Positions 10,507-20,084 of a DNA stretch of 39,741 nucleotides are shown here, one piece after another. A program made the position numbers and the translations under genes. Every line of letters starts with the position of its first letter. Positions within the stretch are counted from its first letter, which is position 1. Origin of the DNA: Neisseria sp. (GTDB taxonomy: Bacteria > Pseudomonadota > Gammaproteobacteria > Burkholderiales > Neisseriaceae); contig JAUNMN010000007.1 in the NCBI GenBank assembly GCA_030531795.1, forward strand, positions 10,842 through 50,582. Reading direction: 5' to 3'. Under the pieces are notes generated by a model. The model did no database searches and was not told where the DNA came from. It was given only the letters and a program-made list of their open reading frames with translations.

Positions 10507-11064
10507 TCAAGATGCCGTCTGCAATGCCAAGGCAAAACCTTTTTCTTCTAAACGTTGCCAGTCAAAAAAATGCCCAGGGTCGGTTTTGCGATTCGGTGCG
10601 ATGTGTTGATGTCCCGTAATCGCTTCAATCGGATAATGTTCACACAAAGCAGTAAGTATTTGTTCTAATGACAAATATTGCGACTCAATAAACGGTTCAA
10701 AATCGCAACCTTCCAACTCAATGCCCACAGAAAAATGATTGCATTTTTCGCGTCCACGAAACGATGACACGCCTGCGTGATACGCCATTTCATCACAAGA
10801 AACAAACTGCACCACTTCGCCATCGCGTCTAATCAAAAAATGACTGGACACGCGCAACTCAGTCAAAATGCTGAAAAAGGGATTTTCGGCAGGATTGATG
10901 CGGTTGGTGAACAGCTGTTCAATCGCGTTTGAGCCATATTCAAACGGCGCAAGCGAAATATTGTGCAACACAATTAAGCTGATTTCATCGGTTGGACGCG
11001 CTTCGCAGTTGGGTGAAAACGCTTGGCGCGCGCCACTCCAGCGTCCTTGTTGCCATGTGTGCAT
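10507..11064 (-). CDS. ampD: 1,6-anhydro-N-acetylmuramyl-L-alanine amidase AmpD
   Basis: AmpD is a cytoplasmic zinc amidase that splits the peptide from anhydro-muropeptides during wall recycling. The 185-residue protein shows the zinc ligands: His in IVLHNIS, His in HQHIAPNRKTDPGH (last His) and the adjacent Asp of KTDPGHFFDW. The start at 11064 (MHTWQQGRW) has AGGAAA upstream; the longer frame begins in DUS sequence and is rejected. The last codons, LQTAS, are provided by a DUS running into the stop. It is divergent from mltG, whose product generates wall fragments at the other side of the membrane. Confidence 0.93.
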   Translation of the reverse strand: MHTWQQGRWSGARQAFSPNCEARPTDEISLIVLHNISLAPFEYGSNAIEQLFTNRINPAENPFFSILTELRVSSHFLIRRDGEVVQFVSCDEMAYHAGVSSFRGREKCNHFSVGIELEGCDFEPFIESQYLSLEQILTALCEHYPIEAITGHQHIAPNRKTDPGHFFDWQRLEEKGFALALQTAS

Positions 11065-11180
11065 GATGTTTCCTGTGTTGAGTTGGTTGGCAAAAGATGC
11101 CGTCTGCAAGTGCGGCATCGCTGTGCATTTTAAACCTTGTTGCGATTTATCGCTAATTTGGCGAGTTCCGCGGCGAACAG

Positions 11181-11189
11181 TGTTATACT
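11181..11189 (+). promoter_or_regulatory. Candidate extended -10 promoter of mltG
   Basis: TGTTATACT forms an extended -10 (TG, one base, TATACT at 11184-11189), 40 bases before the mltG start codon. TTGGCG lies upstream at about 11158 with a long 20-base spacing. Confidence 0.5.
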
Positions 11190-11228
11190 TCGCGTTTTCG
11201 TTTCCTCTCCGTTTTCAGGTAAACCATC

Positions 11229-12218
11229 ATGAAAAAACGCACTTGGCTGATTCTGATTGCGCTTGTGTTGCTCGGCATTTACGCGGCTTTGTTGTTTGTT
11301 CCCAAAAACAATGCCCAAAGCGTGCGCATGAAAGTGGAAAAAGGACAAGGCATCGCTTCGGTTAGCCGCAATTTGGCGAAAAATGATGTGGTGTTCAGCC
11401 GCCCTGTTTTGGTTGCCACTGCTTATTTATTAGGCATTCAAAACAAATTACACGCGGGCAATTATCGTTTACCGAAAACCGTTTCCACTTGGCAAATCAT
11501 CCGCCGCCTGCAAAACGGTCGCCCCGATAGCGTGAGCGTGCAAATCATTGAAGGCATGCGTTTTAGCCAAATGCGCCGCATCATCAATCAAACCGAAGAT
11601 TTGCAACACGAAACGCGCGGCTGGAGCGACGAGCAATTATTGAAGGCAATAGACCCCAACGCTGTGAGCAAAAATCCCGAAGGTTTGTTTGCGCCCGACA
11701 GTTATGAAGTGGATGCCGACAGCAGCGATTTGGCGGTTTACCGTTTGGCGTATCGCAATTTGCAAAAAAATCTGGCAAACGCATGGGACGACCGACAAAG
11801 TGGTTTGCCTTACAAAAATCCTTATGAAATGCTGATTATGGCGAGTTTGATTGAGAAAGAAACCGCCAACGAAAAAGACCGCAAAAACGTCGCTTCGGTG
11901 TTTGTGAACCGCCTGAAAATCAATATGCGCCTGCAAACCGACCCAACCGTGATTTATGGCATGGGTGCAAACTACAAAGGCAAAATCCGCAAAGCCGATT
12001 TGCGCCGCGACACGCCGTACAACACCTACACGCGCAACGGTTTGCCGCCCACGCCCATCGCCCTGCCCAGCGAAGCGGCACTGGAAGCAGCAGCACACCC
12101 AGCCAGCAGCGACTATTTTTACTTCGTTTCCAAAATGGACAACACGGGCGAGAGCTATTTCAGCAAGGATTTAGACGAACACAATGCCGCCGTGCGCAAA
12201 TACATTTTGAAAAAATAA
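11229..12218 (+). CDS. mltG: Endolytic murein transglycosylase MltG (YceG)
   Basis: MltG cleaves nascent glycan strands in the membrane and is proposed to set their length. The 329-residue protein has an N-terminal membrane helix (about residues 5-24), a LysM-like region (VEKGQGIASVSRNL) and the YceG catalytic domain. The catalytic glutamate is the first Glu of LIEKETA (about residue 209), and the conserved QTDPTVIYG and DTPYNTYTRNGLPPTPI blocks are intact. Start at ATG 11229 with AGGT nearby. Downstream are tmk-holB, the same order as in many proteobacteria (yceG-tmk-holB), here separated from tmk by 157 bases with a DUS and a 40-bp repeat. Confidence 0.95.
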   Translation: MKKRTWLILIALVLLGIYAALLFVPKNNAQSVRMKVEKGQGIASVSRNLAKNDVVFSRPVLVATAYLLGIQNKLHAGNYRLPKTVSTWQIIRRLQNGRPDSVSVQIIEGMRFSQMRRIINQTEDLQHETRGWSDEQLLKAIDPNAVSKNPEGLFAPDSYEVDADSSDLAVYRLAYRNLQKNLANAWDDRQSGLPYKNPYEMLIMASLIEKETANEKDRKNVASVFVNRLKINMRLQTDPTVIYGMGANYKGKIRKADLRRDTPYNTYTRNGLPPTPIALPSEAALEAAAHPASSDYFYFVSKMDNTGESYFSKDLDEHNAAVRKYILKK

Positions 12219-12314
12219 ACAATGCCGTCTGCACATCAAATCGGCAAACATTCCATTCGTTTGGAAAACACCATTTGAACACACAAACACACGCGGTTTA
12301 TCTCAAACCCAAAC

Positions 12315-12354
12315 TGCAGACCCATGCGACTTCGCGCAGGGCAAGTGCGACATC
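12315..12354. repeat. 40-bp transition-diverged repeat, copy B
   Basis: TGCAGACCCATGCGACTTCG and the next 20 bases are the second copy of the element at 9034-9073. CCC-A-TGCG and CGCA-GGG can pair into a small bulged hairpin. It ends 21 bases before the tmk start codon, so it lies in or just before the tmk leader. Confidence 0.65.
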
Positions 12355-12375
12355 ATAAACCTTTGAAAGACAAGC

Positions 12376-13008
12376 ATGAATGCTCAATTCATCACTTTAG
12401 ACGGCATAGACGGTGCAGGCAAAACCACCAACCTAGCCATCATCAAAAACTGGTTTGAACAGCAAAATTTTCCCGTGATTTTCACGCGCGAACCTGGTGG
12501 CACAAAGCTGGGCGAGCAGTTGCGTCAAATCTTGCTCAACCCCGAGACTCAAGCCGATTTGCGTAGCGAAACGCTGTTGATGTTTGCCGCACGCGCCCAG
12601 CACATCAGCGAAGTGATTTTGCCTGCTTTACAAAACGGCGTGAACGTGGTGTGCGACCGTTTTACCGACGCGACCTTTGCCTATCAAGGCGGCGGACGCG
12701 GCTTGCCCTTTGCCGATATTGAAATTTTGGAAAACTGGGTGCAAGGCGATTTGCGCCCTGATTTAACGATTTTGCTGGATTTGCCGCTTGAAATTGCGAT
12801 GCAACGCGTTGCCCAAACCCGCGACAAAGACCGTTTTGAACAAGAGGAAAGCGACTTTTTCGCTCGCGTTCACGCCGTCTATCATCAACGCGTTCAACAC
12901 AATCCCAAACCTTATTCCATCATCAACAGCGCGCAAGATTTGGATTCGGTCAAACGCGATATTGAAGCGGCTTTAGCTCAACATTTTCAAGTGCAGACGG
13001 CATCATGA
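12376..13008 (+). CDS. tmk: Thymidylate kinase
   Basis: Tmk phosphorylates dTMP to dTDP. The 210-residue protein has the P-loop GIDGAGKTT (residues 10-18), the DR(Y/F) motif in VVCDRFTDATFAYQG, and a lid region with RDKDRFEQE. FTREPGGTKLGEQLR matches the bacterial type. The coding region ends in ...VQTAS, encoded by a DUS (about 12992-13003), and its TGA overlaps the holB ATG as ATGA. It is the first gene of the tmk-holB-pilZ-tatD operon. Confidence 0.97.
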   Translation: MNAQFITLDGIDGAGKTTNLAIIKNWFEQQNFPVIFTREPGGTKLGEQLRQILLNPETQADLRSETLLMFAARAQHISEVILPALQNGVNVVCDRFTDATFAYQGGGRGLPFADIEILENWVQGDLRPDLTILLDLPLEIAMQRVAQTRDKDRFEQEESDFFARVHAVYHQRVQHNPKPYSIINSAQDLDSVKRDIEAALAQHFQVQTAS

Positions 13009-13982
13009 TTTATCCATGGCACACCGAAGCGTGGCAAAAAATTCGTGAACACTGGCAACAAGCCGCCCACGCTTGGCTGTTTGTCGGACAAGAAAACACG
13101 GGCAAAACCGCGTTCGCACGCCACATGGCACAAGCCCTACTCTGCGAAACGCCGCAAGCAGACCATCAAGCCTGCAACACTTGTTCATCTTGTCATTTGT
13201 TCACCCAAAACAGCCACCCCGATTTTTACGAACTCACGCCCGAAATCCCCGAAGGCGAAAGCCTTGGGCGCAAATTATTGCAAATCAAAATTGACGAAGT
13301 GCGCCAGTTGATTGAACCTTTACAGCTCACTTCAGTTCGTGGCGGCAAACGTGTGGTACTCATTCACCCAGCCGAAAGCATGAATCTGCAGGCAGCAAAT
13401 GCCCTGCTCAAAGTGTTGGAAGAACCGCCCGAAAACGTGGTGTTTTTGCTGGTTTCACACGCACGCGACAAACTGTTGCCCACGATTAAAAGTCGCTGTC
13501 GCCAGTTTGCCCTACCCTCACCCAACAAAGACGAAGCACTGGCTTTTGTCGCCCAACAACATCCCGAAAACGCCGCGGAACTGTTGGCGTTTCACAGCAA
13601 CGCGCCACTGTTTGAACACCAGCCCGAATTAGATGTGTTGCGTGAAAACTTACTGGCGATTTTGTTGCAACCGCGTTTGTTAGCGATTTTGGATTACGCT
13701 CAACAGTTTGACCAAAAAAAGTTAGCCTTAGAACATTTTCTCGCTTTGATTCAAAAATTTTTGGCAGATTTGGCTTTAAGCCAGCAAAATTTAAACATTT
13801 TGTATTACCCAAAATACGCCACCGAAATTGCCCAAGTCGCCAACAAAACCGATACGATGAAATTGTTTCAACTGCAGACGGCATTGAACGCACTCGCGCC
13901 CTACGGACGGCACACTTTAAACGTTCGCCTGCAAATTGAAAGCGTGTTGCTGGATTATTTGAACTTTTATCAAAACAAATAA
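13005..13982 (+). CDS. holB: DNA polymerase III subunit delta'
   Basis: HolB is the delta' subunit of the clamp loader that places the beta clamp on DNA. At 325 residues it is the normal length. It has a degenerate P-loop (GQENTGKT, residues 28-35) and a four-Cys zinc module (Cys47, 57, 60, 63). The AAA+ region contains NALLKVLEEPPENVVFLL, where an SRC motif (IKSRCRQF) follows. Delta' normally does not hydrolyse ATP. Its start overlaps the tmk stop. An in-frame DUS near 13873 encodes LQTAL. Confidence 0.95.
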   Translation: MIYPWHTEAWQKIREHWQQAAHAWLFVGQENTGKTAFARHMAQALLCETPQADHQACNTCSSCHLFTQNSHPDFYELTPEIPEGESLGRKLLQIKIDEVRQLIEPLQLTSVRGGKRVVLIHPAESMNLQAANALLKVLEEPPENVVFLLVSHARDKLLPTIKSRCRQFALPSPNKDEALAFVAQQHPENAAELLAFHSNAPLFEHQPELDVLRENLLAILLQPRLLAILDYAQQFDQKKLALEHFLALIQKFLADLALSQQNLNILYYPKYATEIAQVANKTDTMKLFQLQTALNALAPYGRHTLNVRLQIESVLLDYLNFYQNK

Positions 13983-13991
13983 GGACAGAGC

Positions 13992-14330
13992 GTGAACACA
14001 CAATTTGAATTACACATCAAAGACATACATCAACTCGCTTTGCATTATGTGCCGTTTTTCAAAAACGGCGGCATTGCCCTGTCCAGCGAAACCGATTTCG
14101 CCTTGCCGCAAGGACAAGAAGTAACGCTACGCTATTCCGACTACAACACGCCGCCGCTGACCTTGCAAACCCATGTTGCCTTCATCACCTTTCAAGCACC
14201 GTTCAGCATCGGTTTGGCATTTGGCACAGACGAAGCGGCGCGCCAGCTCAATCAAAAAATGAAAAACGAGTTGCAACACATTTTGAGCGACCCGAGCAAA
14301 ATGCTTGCGATTCCCGCCTTTAAACCTTAA
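13992..14330 (+). CDS. pilZ: PilZ-domain protein, type IV pilus assembly
   Basis: A 112-residue PilZ protein of the pilus-assembly subgroup, required for type IV pili in Neisseria and Pseudomonas. Translation begins at GTG 13992 with AAGGA about eight bases upstream. The short domain contains GGIALSSETDF and IGLAFGTDEAARQLNQKMKNEL. The N-terminal RxxxR and the D/NxSxxG motif for cyclic-di-GMP binding are not recognisable, in keeping with pilus PilZ proteins that do not bind it. The position between holB and tatD is conserved in Neisseria. Type IV pili are also the DNA uptake machinery that would read the abundant DUS. Confidence 0.88.
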   Translation: MNTQFELHIKDIHQLALHYVPFFKNGGIALSSETDFALPQGQEVTLRYSDYNTPPLTLQTHVAFITFQAPFSIGLAFGTDEAARQLNQKMKNELQHILSDPSKMLAIPAFKP

Positions 14331-14342
14331 TAAGCGATAAAT

Positions 14343-15122
14343 ATGTATCTCATTGATTCACATTGCCATTTGAATTTTGACGGCTTGAGCAACCGTTTAC
14401 CCGAAGTGTTTGCCAATATGGAAAATAATCAGGTGAAACAAGCGCTTGCTATTTCAGTGAGCAAAAGCAGTTTTGCCGAAGTTTTGACGCTTGCCGAACA
14501 AAACGAACACATTTTCGCCAGCGTGGGCATACACCCAGACGACCCGAATGCGGAAGAGTTTACCCTAGATGAATTATTGCAACACGCCCAGCATCCGAAA
14601 GTCGTTGGCATCGGTGAAACGGGTTTGGATTATTACTGGTGCAAAGGCGATTTGGCGTGGCAACACCAGCGTTTTCGCACCCACATTCAGGCGGCAAATC
14701 AAAGCGGTTTGCCACTGATTATCCACACTCGAGATGCCGCCGATGACACGATGGCGATGCTCAAACAAGAAAACGCCCATGCAGGCGTTATCCATTGTTT
14801 TACCGAAGATGTTCGCGTTGCCAAACTGGCTTTGGATTTGGGTTTTTACATTTCGTTTTCGGGCATTGTTACCTTCAAAAATGCACCACTCATTCAAGAA
14901 GCCGCGCGTTATGTGCCGCTGGACAGAATGCTGGTTGAAACCGATGCGCCGTTTCTCGCGCCCGTTCCCAAACGCGGCAAGCAAAACGAACCTGCTTATG
15001 TGTTGCACACCGCCGAATTTCTTGCCAAATTGCGCGATGACAGTTTGGAAAACATCGCGGCGGCGACCTGTGAAAACTTTTATCGTTTATTCAATAAAGT
15101 GCCGCGCTTGCAGACGGCATGA
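14343..15122 (+). CDS. TatD family metal-dependent hydrolase
   Basis: A 259-residue TatD/YcfH-type deoxyribonuclease-like amidohydrolase, cytoplasmic. Metal ligands are visible: DSHCHLNF (residues 5-12), the Glu of GIGETGLDYY, His of IHTRDA, His of VIHCFT, and Asp of VETDAPFLAP. It is the last gene of the tmk operon, as is usual for YcfH in this position, so YcfH is the likelier orthologue than TatD proper. The last codons (RLQTA) come from a DUS that runs into the stop. A strong bidirectional terminator follows. Confidence 0.9.
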   Translation: MYLIDSHCHLNFDGLSNRLPEVFANMENNQVKQALAISVSKSSFAEVLTLAEQNEHIFASVGIHPDDPNAEEFTLDELLQHAQHPKVVGIGETGLDYYWCKGDLAWQHQRFRTHIQAANQSGLPLIIHTRDAADDTMAMLKQENAHAGVIHCFTEDVRVAKLALDLGFYISFSGIVTFKNAPLIQEAARYVPLDRMLVETDAPFLAPVPKRGKQNEPAYVLHTAEFLAKLRDDSLENIAAATCENFYRLFNKVPRLQTA

Positions 15123-15174
15123 TTTGGCTGAAAACGGTTGCCGTCTGCAGATTAAGCGAACGCGCAGACGGCAT

Positions 15175-15206
15175 AAAAAAACGAACCGAAACGGTTCGTT
15201 TTTTGT
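15175..15206. terminator. Strong bidirectional terminator between tatD and the PepSY gene
   Basis: A perfect 13-bp stem (AAAAAACGAACCG, arms 15176-15188 and 15192-15204) with a three-base AAA loop has T-runs on both strands. It is preceded by a DUS-pair hairpin at 15139-15174, so two hairpins lie in series between the convergent genes. Confidence 0.85.
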
Positions 15207-15226
15207 TGGTTTCATTTTTTGTTGCT

Positions 15227-15523
15227 TTAATCGTCTTGAGTTCGCGAAAGAATTTTGCCTGTTTTGGCATCGACTATTACGTCCCACTCGCCTGAATTTC
15301 CTAAAATTTCTACTTCAAAAACAGCTCGACTGCCTTTGTTTTCAAAATCCACTTCTTTCACTCTGCCGCCGCCAACCGCCGCCACCGCCGCTTTAGCCGC
15401 CGCATCATGCGAAATAAATGACGCACGATTTTTTTCGTAATACGCACGGTCGTCATCGGCTAAAGCTGAAGTTGTGGAGAACAAAGCCGCCGCAGCCAGA
15501 AGCGTGAGTGTTAATTTTTTCAT
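15227..15523 (-). CDS. Small secreted PepSY-domain-like protein
   Basis: A 98-residue exported protein. The start at 15523 (MKKLTLTLLAAAALFS) has AAAGG upstream and gives a clean signal peptide cleaved after SALA; the frame upstream is rejected. The mature part has the PepSY pattern: SHDAAAKAAVAAVGGGRVKEVDFE, then FEVEILGNSGEWDVIVDAKTGKILSRTQDD. PepSY domains occur in protease inhibitors and in periplasmic proteins of unknown role. No peptidase is adjacent, so function is open. It is a single-gene unit convergent with tatD. Confidence 0.8.
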   Translation of the reverse strand: MKKLTLTLLAAAALFSTTSALADDDRAYYEKNRASFISHDAAAKAAVAAVGGGRVKEVDFENKGSRAVFEVEILGNSGEWDVIVDAKTGKILSRTQDD

Positions 15524-15612
15524 GATATGCCTTTTGGAATAAATAAAAAGTGTGTGTGTTTGTGTGATTTTTCGCATGATAAACGCCGAAAATTAGGCTT
15601 TGATTAGCGATT

Positions 15613-15646
15613 TGCCGTCTGCACATTCAACACACTGCAGACGGCA
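15613..15646. terminator. DUS-pair hairpin downstream of argF
   Basis: Arms 15613-15623 and 15636-15646 (11 bp) with a 12-base loop, nine bases past the argF stop. No T-tract follows on the minus strand. Confidence 0.55.
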
Positions 15647-15654
15647 CAGCCAAA

Positions 15655-16647
15655 TTATGCCAACAAATACACCAACACCGCTTTAATGGTGTGCATACGG
15701 TTTTCGGCTTGGTCAAACACTATGCTGGCTTCGCTTTCAAACACTTCTTCGGTCACTTCCACACCATCTAAACCGAAGGTTTGGTAAATCCATTCGCCAA
15801 CTTTGGTTTCGCGGTTGTGAAAAGCGGGTAAACAGTGCATAAACTTCACATTCGGATTATTCGCCGCCGCCATCAAATCGCTGGTAACACGATAATCTTT
15901 CAATAAATCAATGCGTTCACGCCACACTTCAGTCGGCTCGCCCATGCTCACCCACACATCGGTGTGAATGAAATCCACGCCGTTCACCGCCGCTTTCGCG
16001 TCTTCTGAGATGGTGATTTTTGCACCACTTTCTTGTGCCAACACTTCGGCTTTGGCGATGATTTCGGCACTTGGCCACAGCGATTTCGGCGCGGCAATGC
16101 GTACGTCCATGCCCAAAATCGCCCCCACCAACAACAGCGAATTGCCCATATTGTAACGGGCATCGCCAACATAAGCGTAAGCGATTTGTGATAAAGGTTT
16201 GTTGGCGTGTTCACGCATGGTCAACACATCTGCCAGCATTTGAGTGGGGTGAAATTCGTCGGTCAAACCGTTGAATACTGGCACTCCTGCATACGCCGCC
16301 AACTCTTCCACAATATGTTGCCCAAAACCGCGATATTCGATGCCGTCATACATTCTGCCCAATACGCGCGCGGTGTCTTTGATGCTTTCTTTGTGTCCGA
16401 TTTGGCTGCCGCTCGGTTCAAGATAGGTTACGCCTGCGCCTTGGTCGCGTGCCGCCACTTCAAAAGCACAACGCGTGCGCGTCGATGTTTTTTCAAAAAT
16501 CAAAGCGATGTTTTTGCCACGCAAACGCTGCTCTTCGCGTCCTGCTTTTTTGTCGGCTTTTAGCTGGCTGGATAGGTTTAAGAGTTCTTCAATTTGTTCG
16601 GCGGAATAGTCTAATAATTTCAAAAAATGGCGAGGTTTCGGGTTCAT
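15655..16647 (-). CDS. argF: Ornithine carbamoyltransferase
   Basis: Catalyses carbamoyl phosphate plus ornithine to citrulline. The 330-residue protein contains the carbamoyl-phosphate motif STRTR (residues 55-59), the FHPTQMLAD block, and HCLPAFHN for ornithine binding. The start at 16647 ([15 protein letters not shown]) has AAAGGACAAG upstream and fits the family; the 13-codon extension upstream is rejected. It begins 36 bases after the dapE stop on the same strand, so the two are probably cotranscribed. I cannot separate biosynthetic from catabolic OTCase by sequence, but no arcA/arcC is nearby. Confidence 0.95.
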   Translation of the reverse strand: MNPKPRHFLKLLDYSAEQIEELLNLSSQLKADKKAGREEQRLRGKNIALIFEKTSTRTRCAFEVAARDQGAGVTYLEPSGSQIGHKESIKDTARVLGRMYDGIEYRGFGQHIVEELAAYAGVPVFNGLTDEFHPTQMLADVLTMREHANKPLSQIAYAYVGDARYNMGNSLLLVGAILGMDVRIAAPKSLWPSAEIIAKAEVLAQESGAKITISEDAKAAVNGVDFIHTDVWVSMGEPTEVWRERIDLLKDYRVTSDLMAAANNPNVKFMHCLPAFHNRETKVGEWIYQTFGLDGVEVTEEVFESEASIVFDQAENRMHTIKAVLVYLLA

Positions 16648-16682
16648 TTTCTTGTCCTTTATACTCATCAATTGTTTCATTA

Positions 16683-17893
<1,211 letters not shown>

Positions 17894-17947
17894 GATTCGG
17901 TAAACAGGCTTTATAACGATATTTGCCGCATTTGACAAGCCACGCGC

Positions 17948-19126
17948 TCATCGCACTAGCGTGTAAACCAGCATGCCGATGTAGTTGCCGATGATGTAGC
18001 CGACTGTGCCGACCAGTAAAATCGGGCCGACCAAACCACGCCAACCTTTGCTGATGGCAAGCGCGGCGGCGGTTGTTGGGCCGCCGATGTTGGCATTACA
18101 CGCCAACACGATTTCTTCCACGCTGAATCGCAACAACTTGCCCACTAAAAGCGTGAACAGCAAATTCAATACCGCGATGATTAAGGTAAACACAAACAGC
18201 AAAGGCGCGTTGGCAAAAATCAACTCAATCGACGCGGGAATGCCGATGACCACAAAAAACAAATAAATGCCATACATGCCCAGCTCTTGACTGCCCACCA
18301 GTTTGCGACTTTGTCCGCGAAACACCGTAATGAACAGCAAAGTCAAGCTGGTGAGCAGCAAATATTTGTCGCTCACCAAAGCAAACAGCAATTCTTCCGC
18401 CACATTGTCGCCCGCGCCCAGCCACGCTTTCATCGCTTTAGACACGCTAAACGCAATCGCCACCAAAGCCACCGCCGCCGCAAACGACAAAGCAATGTTT
18501 TGCAAAGAAATTTCTTTGGCTTTCCAGTAATTGCCCTGTTCAACTTCGTATGAAGCGTTGGCAGAACTGCCCCAGGTTCGGCGCACCCAAGCGCTGCCTG
18601 CCACGCCGATTAAGATGAAAAAGTAACACGCCATCATCAAATTATCGGCAACAATCGCTGCGGCGGTCATGGTTTGGCTGGGTTCTAAACGCGCCGTCAT
18701 TGCCGCGAAATTCACGCCACCGCCCGTGTATGATGCCGAAATCATGCCAGCGAGTTTGTCCAACTCGGGAATGTGTTTGGACAATAAAGCAAACGCCGCC
18801 AGCGTGCCAATAATCGTGCCAAGCGAGCTAATCAGAAAAATAATCAGCAAACGTCCGCTTTCCTTAAACAGCGCGTGCATGTCCAGCTGAAACAGCAAAA
18901 GCGGAATCGCCAGCGGCACGATGTAGCCCCAAACCGCGTCGTAAACAGGCGCATCGGTTGGAATCAGCCCCAAATTAGATGCGCCCAAACCGATGATGAG
19001 CGCAATCACCGCCCCAGGAATTTTGCCACCAAAGCGCGGATGTTGTTCGAGCAAGATGGACACTGTTGCGCCCACCATCAAAAATGCCCACAAAAGCAAA
19101 TGGTTGTCGGCTGCGATTAAAGTCAT
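17948..19126 (-). CDS. DUF819 family integral membrane protein
   Basis: A 392-residue polytopic inner-membrane protein of the DUF819 (YjcL-like) family, with roughly ten to eleven helices. The start at 19126 (MTLIAADNHLLLWAFLMVG) has the strong ribosome binding site AAAGGAGAA; the 43 codons upstream begin in a DUS (MPSA) and are rejected. Typical blocks are GGKIPGAVIALIIGLGASNLGLIPTDAPVYD, ASYTGGGVNFAAM and ACNANIGGPTTAAALA. The glycine-rich re-entrant motifs resemble those of secondary transporters of the CPA/sodium-glutamate type, so a carrier role is possible; substrate is unknown. Confidence 0.88.
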   Translation of the reverse strand: MTLIAADNHLLLWAFLMVGATVSILLEQHPRFGGKIPGAVIALIIGLGASNLGLIPTDAPVYDAVWGYIVPLAIPLLLFQLDMHALFKESGRLLIIFLISSLGTIIGTLAAFALLSKHIPELDKLAGMISASYTGGGVNFAAMTARLEPSQTMTAAAIVADNLMMACYFFILIGVAGSAWVRRTWGSSANASYEVEQGNYWKAKEISLQNIALSFAAAVALVAIAFSVSKAMKAWLGAGDNVAEELLFALVSDKYLLLTSLTLLFITVFRGQSRKLVGSQELGMYGIYLFFVVIGIPASIELIFANAPLLFVFTLIIAVLNLLFTLLVGKLLRFSVEEIVLACNANIGGPTTAAALAISKGWRGLVGPILLVGTVGYIIGNYIGMLVYTLVR

Positions 19127-19311
19127 GATGTTCTCCTTTGTTGTAGATGATGTTTTGATTTTATGACTTGATTTGAATAATTTTATGAAACAAGCTGCAG
19201 CGAAATAGTAGCCGAAAAAACAGGCTCGCTTCAAGCAAGAAACTGCAGACGGCATCGCAACGCTTGCACTTCGCCTGCAGACGGCATCAAAAACAAATAA
19301 TAAACAGCGTG

Positions 19312-20022
19312 TTACTCAAAACTTGCCTGACCATAAATCGCATGCGATTCATCGTAAAAATACGCCCAGTTTTGATTGCCATAATCAAAATGCCACCACT
19401 CGGTTGGCAAATTGCTGAACCCCGCCGCCGCCATGCCGTGTATCAACACGCGCCGCGCGATTCTGGCGCGTTCATCGCACGCTGCCGTCTGCACTTCCAA
19501 AGCCGCGCTGTGTGAACGTTCATGCGTTTCGTCAAACGCCGTTCCCATCTCCACCGCTTTCCCTGTTGCCAAATCCAACAAGGTAACGTCCACCGAACCG
19601 CCCGTATTGTGCGGCGGACACATGGCGGCATTATCGGGGTCGGCAACGAAATCATTCAATTCCGCCAACACTTGTTCCGCCGTCCAGTTTGGGTGTTGCG
19701 CGACAATGGTTTGCCGAAATTGCGCACGCAAAGCCTGTTGCACCGCAATCGGTCGCCAGCCGTCCAACACCAGCAAACCAAAACCGCTTGGCATGCCGTC
19801 TGCAGCTTGCTGCAAACGCGCCGCCACGCTTTCACGCAACACGATGTGCGGCAAGGCATGAGCGATGCCTTGTTCAAAATAAGCGGGGCGAATTTTCAGG
19901 CGTTCGCTTTCCTGCACAATCCGTAATTTTTCGCCCGATTCAATGATTTTTTGCGCCGCCATCGCTGCCCAGTCCAAGGGTTTGCGGCTGATGACGGCTT
20001 GTTGTGCGTGGCTTGTGTTCAT
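19312..20022 (-). CDS. ddpX: D-alanyl-D-alanine dipeptidase (VanX/DdpX family)
   Basis: A zinc dipeptidase that splits D-Ala-D-Ala. Family motifs are present: zinc ligands in PPHNTGGSVDVTLLD (His and Asp) and the catalytic Glu and third ligand in TEWWHFDYG, with the substrate Arg in VLDGWRP. Length is 236 residues from MNTSHAQQ (start 20022, weak ribosome binding site); a coupled TTG start overlapping the alr stop at 20088 is possible and would add 22 residues encoded partly by a DUS. No signal peptide is evident, so it is probably cytoplasmic. It directly follows alr, suggesting use of recovered D-Ala-D-Ala. There is no vanH/vanA-like ligase nearby, so it is unlikely to be a resistance cassette. 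Confidence 0.88.
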   Translation of the reverse strand: MNTSHAQQAVISRKPLDWAAMAAQKIIESGEKLRIVQESERLKIRPAYFEQGIAHALPHIVLRESVAARLQQAADGMPSGFGLLVLDGWRPIAVQQALRAQFRQTIVAQHPNWTAEQVLAELNDFVADPDNAAMCPPHNTGGSVDVTLLDLATGKAVEMGTAFDETHERSHSAALEVQTAACDERARIARRVLIHGMAAAGFSNLPTEWWHFDYGNQNWAYFYDESHAIYGQASFE

Positions 20023-20084
20023 GTGTGTGTCCAAATAAAAAAACGGCATTCTTGTTGCCAATGATGCCGTCTGCAGGTTGATGT

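Noticed and set aside
15139-15174. A second independent gene or RNA between tatD and the PepSY gene
   Set aside because: The space is fully accounted for by a DUS-pair hairpin followed by a perfect intrinsic terminator.
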